From Pseudomonadota bacterium (lineage in GTDB: Bacteria > Pseudomonadota > Gammaproteobacteria > Halothiobacillales > Halothiobacillaceae): a DNA stretch of 9,669 nt. A model generated the notes under the pieces. That model made no database searches. It was not told where the DNA came from and saw only the letters and a list, made by a program, of their open reading frames with translations. The DNA lies in the NCBI GenBank assembly GCA_021795795.1, contig JAJYPA010000087.1, positions 1-9,669 of the forward strand, written 5' to 3'. How positions within the stretch are numbered: position 1 is the first letter of the stretch; every line of letters begins with the position of its first letter. Positions 1 to 6,486 of this stretch are shown piece by piece. Both the position numbers and the translations under genes were made by a program.

Positions 1-46
1 AAGCTCCTGCATCTGGCTTTCGGCGTACTCAAATCCGGGAAACCTT

Positions 47-75
47 TTGACCCCAAATTTGGGATTGCGTAATTT
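47..75 (+). promoter_or_regulatory. Candidate sigma70-type promoter of the recombinase remnant, with a palindrome in its spacer
   Basis: A TTGACC hexamer at 47-52 and TAATTT at 70-75 are separated by 17 bases, which fits a sigma70 promoter: the -35 is close to consensus and the -10 matches 3 of 6 bases. A perfect 12-base palindrome, CCCAAATTTGGG, lies at 52-63, mostly inside the spacer. That is a position where a repressor could act. The downstream start codon at 108 has an AGGAG ribosome site at 95-99. The assignment rests on sequence inspection only. Confidence 0.35.
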
Positions 76-107
76 CGCTCAAGACGGTATCTACAGGAGT
101 AGCCCCC

Positions 108-592
108 ATGTCTGCAGATAGTTGCCTGGCGCACATCCCACATCCTGACTGGTTGGCCGACGGCCCTCTTACTGGTCTCGTCACGCCTTTTATCGAGGCG
201 CTACGAGCCCAGCGATATGCCGAACGAACCATTTTTGCCTATGTGAGCAGTCTGGCTCATTTCAGTTTCTGGCTTAAGAGCAAAGGGCTGGAGGAATCGA
301 GTATCAGTCCGGCGATTGTTGAGCGCTTTTTACGACATCACTTGCCCGCCTGCCGCTGGCCCGCACCATGTCGTTCTGCTGGATCTGATATCCCTGCTGC
401 TCTCAGGCATCTACTGAACGGTTTCCCCAGAAGATCATATCGCCGACCACCGCGGAGCCGATCGCGATTGAGCTTGAGCGCTTTGGTGCGTACCTTTCGA
501 GCTGCTTCGGGTACGTCGTCTTGCTCACTCTCTCAAACGGGATACCCATTCGGCGATTGTACACCACCCAGCGGGTTCACCAATGTCGATGA
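108..592 (+). pseudogene. Tyrosine recombinase (phage-integrase type), N-terminal remnant with frameshift
   Basis: The first ~104 codons resemble the N-terminal SAM-like, DNA-binding domain of tyrosine recombinases found with mobile elements. The segment at residues 25-60, with an ERTIFAYVSSLAHFSFWL core, has the usual pattern of a recurring helix that begins these proteins. It is followed by a Cys/Pro stretch (CRWPAPC, residues 82-88) and an AALRHLL helix at 97-103. After about position 417 the reading frame stops making sense. The family-like sequence resumes in another frame from 419, including EPIAIELERFGAYLSS, and ends at a TGA at 590-592. No catalytic Arg, His-x-x-Arg or Tyr segment can be found, whereas intact family members usually exceed 300 residues. 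The start at 108 is supported by AGGAG eight bases upstream. I read this as a dead recombinase left by an earlier insertion; the exact family is not certain. Confidence 0.6.
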
Positions 593-1398
593 CGTCACCC
601 AGGACCACGCTCATCTGCGGGCATAATGCACCATTGACACATCGGCCTTCTGCAGTGCCACTGCTCCTACTTTGCCATAACTGGAGCCACAGAGTGTTTC
701 TTTGGCGCGATTTGCGGCACTCAGGGCCGATTACTACGCTCCTATTGCTCACGTGGTGTGGAAAACCCTCGCTATGGCACATCCATGCCGTTATAGGGTG
801 GGGACGTCCATCCCATTGCTTACTCTGTGCGGGGGTGCCCAGTAATGGTATCCCTACCGCGATACACTACACTAGCGCCGCCATTGCTGCACCATAAGCG
901 GGCATTGGGGGCGGCGTCGCACTATAAGAGAGCAATTGAGAATGGGCCTTCTATCGTCTACTCCGGGCTACCAAGCACACAAAGAGTGATAGATTATAAG
1001 CCTTGAGGGCAGATCCTGCAACCTGATGTGCTGTATCTGGCACGGTAGACTTGTTCTGCGCACCCATTCCCATAAAAACATATGGTGAACTATGATCCAT
1101 AGATTGCACGATTAATACAGCTAGTAGAAACAGTCTGTTAACAACGAGTGGTAGGTTGTAGGGGGCCAGGATCAATGCGTTGCGGGCAGAACCAATTTGC
1201 CGTGTATATTAGCCTATTTCCAATAAAACTCATGTCTATTCCTGTGCTTATTCAGGATACTTTTCTCCGCACAGTTTCTATGATTTTAATACCCGGCACG
1301 AAATATGCTTATGGGGATGTGGTTATGATGTGGCGCCAGATCTTGCGTTTTCATTTGTTGCCCGGTCATTAAAAACTCTCCACGGAGGTGTTGCACCC
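593..1398. other. Long region without a convincing gene; probable decayed DNA plus exbB leader
   Basis: No reading frame here has a good ribosome site, recognisable motifs and a plausible length together. Open stretches of 60-105 codons exist on both strands (for example 583-897 on + and 951-1175 on -), but their translations look like noise. One frame across about 680-840 reads without a stop but matches nothing I know. The part nearest exbB is more AT-rich and should hold its promoter. TTGCGG at 1180-1185 with TGTATA at 1203-1208 (17-base spacer) and an isolated TATGAT at 1279-1284 are weak candidates. I saw no tRNA, no clear rho-independent terminator and no convincing Fur box. Most of the segment is probably eroded mobile-element or gene sequence next to the broken recombinase. 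Confidence 0.5.
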
Positions 1399-2166
1399 AT
1401 GTCTTTATCTTACATCATGCATCTGGCCAATTATTCTGATGGCGTTCTATACCTGCTTATGATTCTGCTGCTGGTCGAACTGACGGTGATTTTCGATCGC
1501 GGCTGGTATCTGCGCAAGGCGATCCACAAGGGCAAGGAAACCCTTTTCACCATATCCGGGCACGGTAAGCTGTATCGAGATGATCTTAAAATCTTGGTAG
1601 AGCACTCGGCAGGTCTCCCGGAAGAAAGTCTCCTAACCGTAGCCCTGCGCTACTACGGCATGGTCCATCATTATGGCAGCGCCCGCGGTGAAGGTTTTTC
1701 TAACCGCCTGGATGAAGCCATCTTTCTGACCACCCCCAGTTTTGATAAGCGCCTGTGGATTCTCGACACCATCGTCACTCTCGCTCCTTTGCTCGGATTG
1801 TTCGGCACCATTCTCGGCATGTTTCACGCCTTCTCCATCCTCGCGGCCCCCGGACACAATCCCACTGCAGTGACCGGAGGTGTGGCTGACGCCCTGATCG
1901 CGACAGCATCCGGCCTCTTCATCGCCATGATTGGTCTGATCAGCTTTAACGCCTTTAATAACACCATTGAAAAAATCATTCATCAGATGGAATCCCTGAA
2001 AGTGGTGTTGATGAACCGAATGGACGGTGCCCCCATGGTGAATGAAGAACCCCCGAGTTCCAGTCCTGACCCCATCCCGACTCCGCCCAATTTTCCCCCT
2101 GCTGCACGATCACCCAACGCCAAAGTGGTCGCCTCCGCCATGACGCCACAACGTGCTGCATCCTGA
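1399..2166 (+). CDS. exbB: ExbB/TolQ-family proton channel subunit
   Basis: This inner-membrane protein forms, with ExbD, the proton channel that energises TonB. The 255-residue product has the family's three-helix layout: TM1 around 15-33, a long cytoplasmic loop, TM2 around 122-146 and TM3 around 163-186. The most conserved family blocks are present: APLLGLFGTILGM (129-141) in TM2 and ALIATASGLF (165-174) in TM3. Thr137 and Thr169 lie at the polar positions that line the channel in this family. The start at 1399 is preceded by GGAGG, with 8-9 bases of spacing; an in-frame ATG at 1330 would add 23 unlikely residues. The last ~45 residues form an unusual Pro/Ser-rich tail. exbD follows after 16 bases, so the two are co-transcribed. 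TolQ is the alternative name, but no TolB or Pal gene is present and the TonB-like third gene favours ExbB. Confidence 0.9.
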   Translation: MSLSYIMHLANYSDGVLYLLMILLLVELTVIFDRGWYLRKAIHKGKETLFTISGHGKLYRDDLKILVEHSAGLPEESLLTVALRYYGMVHHYGSARGEGFSNRLDEAIFLTTPSFDKRLWILDTIVTLAPLLGLFGTILGMFHAFSILAAPGHNPTAVTGGVADALIATASGLFIAMIGLISFNAFNNTIEKIIHQMESLKVVLMNRMDGAPMVNEEPPSSSPDPIPTPPNFPPAARSPNAKVVASAMTPQRAAS

Positions 2167-2182
2167 AAAAGGAACCTGACCC

Positions 2183-2581
2183 ATGTTGCCACAGCGTCGT
2201 CCGCGTAAAAAAGGCCGGGTAGAGATCATCCCAATGATCGATGTCATGCTTTTCCTGTTGGTCTTCTTCATCATGATCACTCTGCAGATGATTACCGACA
2301 AAGGGCTCAAGCTGAATTTGCCCACGTCCAGTCAATCCAAAGCGCTGCCGCATCCACACTTTGTGGTGAACATCCAAACCGACGGCAGCGTGGTGGTGAA
2401 GGGCAAACACATGGATCTCGGAGCACTACAACAAATGCTGGCCGGTGATGGTGACGTGTCCAAGACCGACGTTACCATCGCGGCGGATAAAAAGGTGCCC
2501 TTCCAGGACTTCGTCCATGTTATGGATCGTTGTCAAAAGGTGGGAGTTACCAGCATTGGCATTGCAACCAAGTCTTCCTGA
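2183..2581 (+). CDS. exbD: ExbD/TolR-family biopolymer transport protein
   Basis: This is the second subunit of the TonB energising complex: a single-pass inner-membrane protein with a periplasmic domain. The 132-residue product starts with a basic cytoplasmic segment (RRPRKKGR, 5-12). It is followed by the diagnostic EIIPMIDVMLFLLVFF block at 14-29, where Asp20 corresponds to the membrane aspartate that carries protons in the family (Asp25 in E. coli ExbD). The periplasmic part (about 40-132) has the usual pattern: hydrophobic strands, an IQTDGSVVVKG segment (64-74), then VTIAADKKVPFQDFVHVMD (97-115) and a short closing strand. Length is normal for ExbD. An AAAAAGGA sequence overlapping the exbB stop region serves as ribosome site. 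The gene sits directly after exbB, matching the usual exbB-exbD order. Confidence 0.92.
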   Translation: MLPQRRPRKKGRVEIIPMIDVMLFLLVFFIMITLQMITDKGLKLNLPTSSQSKALPHPHFVVNIQTDGSVVVKGKHMDLGALQQMLAGDGDVSKTDVTIAADKKVPFQDFVHVMDRCQKVGVTSIGIATKSS

Positions 2582-2681
2582 TGAGAATGCGATCGTCGTA
2601 CGCAACTGCTACCTTACGAATTAAGGCTGCAGTGCATCTCAATTTCGTCATTGCGCGCCATAAACCAGAGGGGCTTATCTT

Positions 2682-3434
2682 ATGAGTGTCACATATTTCG
2701 AAGGTTCCAGAAATTCCCTTCCTCCGAAGCAGCGTGACACGCACTTCAAGTATGCTTTGGCTGTAGCAATCGTAGTGGAGGTTGGCGTAATTGTTGCTCT
2801 GATGCTTTTTGGACAGATGCAGCCTGTATATAAGCAGATGAAACCTAAACCGCATGTTATTGCGGTTCAAATGGTGACACTTCCTTTGCCACCCGAACCA
2901 GTCATCGTCCCAAAACCAACGCCCCCTAAACCGATACCACCAAAGCCTGTAGAGCACCGCATTACCCCGCCACCACCAACGCCGCACCCGAAGATGCCAA
3001 TGCCACCAATACCAAAGCCTATGCCTCCTGCCCCATTTGTAAAACATTTGATGCCACCAGCACCGATTCCTGTGCAAGCGCCACCGGTCACTAGACCCGT
3101 GCTTGTGTCCCCCCCCCCGCCGCTCTCGCCACAACAGACTGCATCCCTTATGGGGAAGTATACGGGCATGTTACGACCCATGATTCAGCGAAACCTCCAT
3201 GTCTCTTCAGAACTGCGTGCCATGGGTTTGAGTGGTCAGGCGACAATCGAGTTTGAAATCTCACCGCAAGGGCGATTGCTTTGGGCAAAGGTGGTTAAGA
3301 AGAGTCAAATAGGAGCGGTGAATCGTGCAGCTCTTGCGGCGGTAAGGCATGGAGGTTTTCCCGCTTTCCTAAAAAAAATGCCTAAAATAAATTCCATTTT
3401 TCAAATTGATGTCGAGGTAGGAGCTGGCCAATGA
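2682..3434 (+). CDS. tonB: TonB-family energy transducer
   Basis: TonB spans the periplasm and passes energy from ExbB-ExbD to outer-membrane receptors. The 250-residue protein shows three parts. A single membrane anchor lies at about 23-43 with a short cytoplasmic lead. A long spacer at about 53-150 is extremely Pro-rich with Pro-Lys and Pro-Pro repeats. A C-terminal domain at about 155-247 includes GQATIEFEISPQGRL (185-199) and AVNRAALAAVRHGGFPAF (212-229), the TonB/TolA-type fold signature. The usual membrane Ser-x-x-x-His motif is absent: the aligned position carries Ala29-x-x-x-Glu33. A ten-C run at 3109-3118 encodes part of the spacer (Pro145-Pro147 region). AGAGGGG at 2667-2673 sets the start. 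One hundred bases separate it from exbD, but no terminator is visible, so one transcript is likely. The C-terminal domain could also be called TolA-like; the context favours TonB. Confidence 0.85.
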   Translation: MSVTYFEGSRNSLPPKQRDTHFKYALAVAIVVEVGVIVALMLFGQMQPVYKQMKPKPHVIAVQMVTLPLPPEPVIVPKPTPPKPIPPKPVEHRITPPPPTPHPKMPMPPIPKPMPPAPFVKHLMPPAPIPVQAPPVTRPVLVSPPPPLSPQQTASLMGKYTGMLRPMIQRNLHVSSELRAMGLSGQATIEFEISPQGRLLWAKVVKKSQIGAVNRAALAAVRHGGFPAFLKKMPKINSIFQIDVEVGAGQ

Positions 3435-3475
3435 TTTAGCAACCCACTAAAAGATTATTCGCCCACAGGGTTTTG

Positions 3476-3494
3476 GGGGCAGTTAATCATTATC
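3476..3494 (+). promoter_or_regulatory. Fur-box-like site upstream of the ABC genes
   Basis: The 19 bases ending in AATCATTATC match the classical E. coli Fur box at 13 of 19 positions, counted by eye. The right half is near perfect (positions 3484-3494 all match) and the left half is poor. The site lies between tonB and the first permease gene, where iron control of an uptake operon would make sense. A chance half match is possible in this AT-richer gap, and no convincing -35/-10 pair accompanies it. Confidence 0.3.
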
Positions 3495-3527
3495 TAGTTC
3501 GCACAGGTGTTACGTGGAGCAATTTAT

Positions 3528-3566
3528 ATGATGACTTATGTGGTTATTACAGAGAAATGGCAATGA
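3528..3566 (+). CDS. Possible 12-residue leader ORF coupled to the permease gene
   Basis: An ATG at 3528 follows GTGGAG (3514-3519) with eight bases of spacing, a better ribosome site than that of the gene downstream. It encodes MMTYVVITEKWQ and stops at TGA 3564-3566. The stop overlaps the permease start at 3563 as ATGA, the classic arrangement for translational coupling. It could be a real leader peptide that loads ribosomes onto the weak downstream start, or a chance open frame. There is no run of codons for one amino acid that would suggest attenuation. Confidence 0.3.
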   Translation: MMTYVVITEKWQ

Positions 3567-4525
3567 AAAAGATGGTCATGCAACGCTTGGGTACATCTGC
3601 CCTGTCTCTCTTTCTCTTAATCACGATTGTCTTTTTCCTAATTCACGCCACGCCGGGTGGTCCGGCGTACAGTATTCTGGGGATGCACGCGACGCCGCAG
3701 GCAGTGGCGGCATTGAACAAGCAAATGGGTCTCGATCATCCCATCTGGCAACAGTACGGAATCTGGTGGGAACATTTGTTTGAAGGCAACATGGGCTATT
3801 CCTTTACCCAACATGCGCCGGTGGTCTCTCTGATGGGCTCATATCTGGAGAATTCTCTTTTGCTCTACGTTCTGGCAACGGCTATTGCTGTGGTTTTCTC
3901 GGTCATTATTGGCATGTTTCAAGGCTATTGGGCTGAGCGGACTCCGGGGATTGTGATCGGCGGACTGCAAATCATCGTCTATTCTATTCCAGTGTTTTTT
4001 ATTGGCGTCATGTTGATTCTTTTTTTTGCCATTGATCTGAACTGGTTCCCACCCGGCGGCATTGGTGGAGATGAGAGCTGGCAGGGAGGCGGTCTTCATA
4101 TTGGTAATTACCTGCATCATATGGTGTTGCCCGCCATCACCCTCACCTTGCCGCTCACGGCAGGGCTATCCCGTTATTTCGGGCATCAGGCGCGGAATGA
4201 ATACCGTCTGGATTATGTGCGTACGGCCCGCGCTCGTGGGGTGCCGCCTTTGCAGATTGCATTGAATCATGTGCTGCGCAATGCCGTCCGCCCGCTGGTC
4301 ACGGTAATTGGCATGATGATTCCAGCCATTTTCGTCGGCGGCGTACTCACCGAGAGTGTCTTCAACTATCCCGGTCTAGGCTGGTTGCTCTGGCAGTCTG
4401 CTTTGGAGCAGGACTATCCGACCCTCACAGCCATCGTCCTGCTGATCGGTGTGCTGACCATTCTCGGCAACCTCGGTGCGGATCTTCTCAACAGTATTCT
4501 CGATGTGCGGGTGCGTTATGAGTAA
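3563..4525 (+). CDS. dppB: Dipeptide/oligopeptide/nickel ABC transporter permease, DppB-like
   Basis: This is the first membrane subunit of a family 5-type importer for peptides, nickel chelates or related compounds. The 320-residue product has a first helix at about 11-28 ending in the typical HATPGGPA segment. An extracytoplasmic region follows (about 30-95, with MGLDHPIWQQY at 55-65 and GNMGYSF at 75-81), then five more hydrophobic helices. The ATPase-docking EAA loop is at 218-240 (YVRTARARGVPP then HVLRNAVRP). NYPGLGWLLWQSALEQDYP near 268-286 and the C-terminal LNSILDVRVRYE are standard DppB features. The frame is open back to 3473; I chose 3563 because it overlaps the stop of the preceding mini-ORF and lies 7 bases after AGAGA. 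Starts at 3557 and 3572 are also possible. The gene overlaps dppC by eight bases. Confidence 0.9.
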   Translation: MKKMVMQRLGTSALSLFLLITIVFFLIHATPGGPAYSILGMHATPQAVAALNKQMGLDHPIWQQYGIWWEHLFEGNMGYSFTQHAPVVSLMGSYLENSLLLYVLATAIAVVFSVIIGMFQGYWAERTPGIVIGGLQIIVYSIPVFFIGVMLILFFAIDLNWFPPGGIGGDESWQGGGLHIGNYLHHMVLPAITLTLPLTAGLSRYFGHQARNEYRLDYVRTARARGVPPLQIALNHVLRNAVRPLVTVIGMMIPAIFVGGVLTESVFNYPGLGWLLWQSALEQDYPTLTAIVLLIGVLTILGNLGADLLNSILDVRVRYE

Positions 4526-5429
4526 TAACTCTACCGATATGGCCGTCAACAATAGTCTCGCGGCCAGACCCATTCCCGGCATATTCACCCAGCTTTTGGG
4601 TGATTCTTTGCGTCATTGGGTCGGCCAATACAGTCATCCCATGACCTGGGCGGGCCTCATGATTTTCGTTCTGCTGGTGCTGTTTTCCTGGGTGGGACCT
4701 TTAGTCTACCCAGCTAATCCGCTCGCCATACACGCCAACCACATCCTTCTGGCACCATCGTGGCAGTTCCCCTTGGGCACCGACAATCTGGGCCGTAATC
4801 TGCTCTCCCGGATGATGGAAGGTGGCAGAGCTACCCTGGAAGTCGGTCTGCTGGGTTCTTTTATCGCGATTTCCATGGGTATTCTCTATGGTATGACCGC
4901 AGCCTTAAGCCCCCGCTGGTTGGATAAAGTGCTGATGCGTTTGCTTGATGCGCTATTGGCCCTGCCGGGTTTGGTACTGATGATTTTTTTTGCCGCCATC
5001 ATTCCCCTGAACACTCTGAGTCTGGTATTGGTCCTCGGATTCCTCGCTTGGCCGGGGCTCGCCCGTATTGTTCGCAATGAAGCCTTGGCCTACAAAGAGC
5101 GGGACTATGTTCTTGCCGCCCGTCAATTTGGCGCCAGTACTTTTTATATTGCCCATACCCACCTGATGCGTTCCATGTTGCCGATTCTCATCGTCAACAC
5201 CACGTTCATGGTTGCCGACCTGATTCTGGCCCTGTCTGGCCTGTCTTTCCTGGGTCTAGGGATCCAACCCCCGCACGCTTCTTGGGGTGGATTACTGAAT
5301 GACGGCTTGCAACTGGTTATCATCGGTCCTTGGTGGCTGATCGTCTTTCCCGGCCTCGCCATTTTTCTCGCTATTGTGGCGATGAATGCACTCGGTCAGG
5401 GCTTGCTGGCCCGGCTGGAGGGGCGCTGA
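4518..5429 (+). CDS. dppC: Dipeptide/oligopeptide/nickel ABC transporter permease, DppC-like
   Basis: This is the second membrane subunit, pairing with DppB to form the channel. The 303-residue protein has a cytoplasmic lead of about 43 residues and a first helix near 44-64. The family hallmark FPLGTDNLGRNLLSRMMEGGRATL follows at 84-107. The permease core of five helices contains the EAA loop at 197-219 (YVLAARQFGAS, then HLMRS). GLSFLGLGIQPPHASWGGLLNDG at 241-263 and the ending NALGQGLLARLEGR are also characteristic. The ATG at 4518 lies inside the end of dppB, giving an eight-base overlap that suggests translational coupling; an upstream in-frame ATG at 4476 lies deeper in dppB and adds residues unlike the family. 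The ATPase gene starts one base after the stop. Confidence 0.92.
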   Translation: MSNNSTDMAVNNSLAARPIPGIFTQLLGDSLRHWVGQYSHPMTWAGLMIFVLLVLFSWVGPLVYPANPLAIHANHILLAPSWQFPLGTDNLGRNLLSRMMEGGRATLEVGLLGSFIAISMGILYGMTAALSPRWLDKVLMRLLDALLALPGLVLMIFFAAIIPLNTLSLVLVLGFLAWPGLARIVRNEALAYKERDYVLAARQFGASTFYIAHTHLMRSMLPILIVNTTFMVADLILALSGLSFLGLGIQPPHASWGGLLNDGLQLVIIGPWWLIVFPGLAIFLAIVAMNALGQGLLARLEGR

Positions 5430-5430
5430 G

Positions 5431-6486
5431 ATGGGGGGGGAAGCCCTTAACTGCTCGCATATGCCGCTGCGAGAAACCGATATGCGCGATGAGCGGATGC
5501 AGAATCCCGGTGCCGCCGATCCTGCCGGGCTGCAGGTACAAGACCTCGCCGTCACGTTCGGGCGAGGCCGTAAAGCCTTTTCTGTGATTGAGTCCATGAG
5601 CTTTCAGGTGCGTGCCGGAGAAACTTTGGGGCTGGTAGGAGAGTCCGGTTCCGGCAAGTCGTTGACCGCAGCAGCACTCATGGGATTGCTCCCCTGGGGT
5701 GGACGTATCAGCGCCGGATCGGTGCAACTGGGAGGTGCCGACATCACCCGGCTTTCCGGAGCCACCCTGCGCGCAGTGCGCGGCCGGGAGATCGGTATGA
5801 TCTTTCAGAATCCTCTTTCCTCGCTCAATCCCAGCCTTACCGTGGCCCAGCAGATTATCGAGCCGTACCGACTGTATTACGGTGCCAGCTTACAGGCTGC
5901 CCGCGCCCACGCCACCGATCTGCTCAGGGAAGTGGGAGTGCCCGATGCAGGGCGACGTCTGGATGACTATCCCCATCAATTCTCCGGTGGTATGCGCCAA
6001 CGGGTGATGATTGCCATGGCGCTGGCCTGCAATCCGCATTTGCTGATTGCCGATGAACCCACTACAGCACTGGACGTTATCACCCAGGCGCAAATTCTGC
6101 GTCTGATCCAGCGTTTGCAAAAAGAATTGGGGATGGCGGTCATTTTTATTACTCACGATTTGTCCCTGGTCGCGGAATACGCCGACTCAGTCATGGTGCT
6201 TTATGCCGGACGACCAGTAGAGCAGGGACCTGCCAAAGCTTTTTTTAAAGCGCCCCAGCATCCCTACAGTCAGGCTTTGTTAGATGCTATCCCGCGTCTG
6301 GTGAATCCAGAGGAATGGTTGAGTGATATTGATGGCCTGCCGCCACGGCCCCAGGATTTTCCCAAAGGCTGTCGCTTCGCTCCCCGCTGTACCGTGGTGA
6401 CCCCGGAATGTCTGATCGCCTATCCAGCCCGACAGGGAGGCACCCACCATTTTTACTGCATTCATCCGGTGGGCGGTGCGATATGA
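5431..6486 (+). CDS. dppD: Dipeptide/oligopeptide ABC transporter ATPase, DppD-like
   Basis: This is one of two ATPases powering the importer on the cytoplasmic face. In the 351-residue product, Walker A is GESGSGKS at 70-77, the Q-loop is Gln126 (IFQNP), the signature is FSGGMRQR at 184-191, Walker B is LLIADEP at 204-210 and the switch His is His242. The C-terminal extension typical of Opp/Dpp ATPases follows ([13 protein letters not shown], 277-289). It carries Cys314, 320, 327 and 343 in the spacing CX5CX6CX15C, which in this family can hold a [4Fe-4S] cluster. ATG 5431 is chosen because GGAGGGG at 5417-5423 stands seven bases before it. The first ~30 residues are a variable extension before [10 protein letters not shown]. 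An eight-G run at 5433-5440 follows the start codon at once. In-frame ATGs at 5461, 5482 and 5497 are alternative starts. Confidence 0.92.
   Translation: MGGEALNCSHMPLRETDMRDERMQNPGAADPAGLQVQDLAVTFGRGRKAFSVIESMSFQVRAGETLGLVGESGSGKSLTAAALMGLLPWGGRISAGSVQLGGADITRLSGATLRAVRGREIGMIFQNPLSSLNPSLTVAQQIIEPYRLYYGASLQAARAHATDLLREVGVPDAGRRLDDYPHQFSGGMRQRVMIAMALACNPHLLIADEPTTALDVITQAQILRLIQRLQKELGMAVIFITHDLSLVAEYADSVMVLYAGRPVEQGPAKAFFKAPQHPYSQALLDAIPRLVNPEEWLSDIDGLPPRPQDFPKGCRFAPRCTVVTPECLIAYPARQGGTHHFYCIHPVGGAI

Noticed and set aside
583..897. 104-codon + strand open frame after the recombinase remnant
   Set aside because: The translation is rich in Leu, Trp, His and Cys with no family motif, it overlaps the broken recombinase and has no ribosome site.
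951..1175. 74-codon minus-strand open frame
   Set aside because: No recognisable domain, no clear ribosome site and no partner gene. Treated as chance.
1633..2410. Minus-strand open frames over exbB and exbD
   Set aside because: They are shadows of strongly supported + strand genes.
2547..3181. Long minus-strand open frames opposite tonB, very rich in Trp, Arg and Gly
   Set aside because: They are the reverse complement of the Pro-codon repeats in tonB (CCA and CCG read as TGG and CGG). No ribosome site or family motif.
3461..3480. GCCC...GGGC pairing after tonB as a terminator
   Set aside because: The stem is only about four base pairs and no T run follows, so it is not a credible terminator.
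3473..3562. Upstream extension of the DppB-like frame
   Set aside because: It begins at a TTG without a ribosome site and adds residues unlike the family; the family's first helix begins shortly after 3563.
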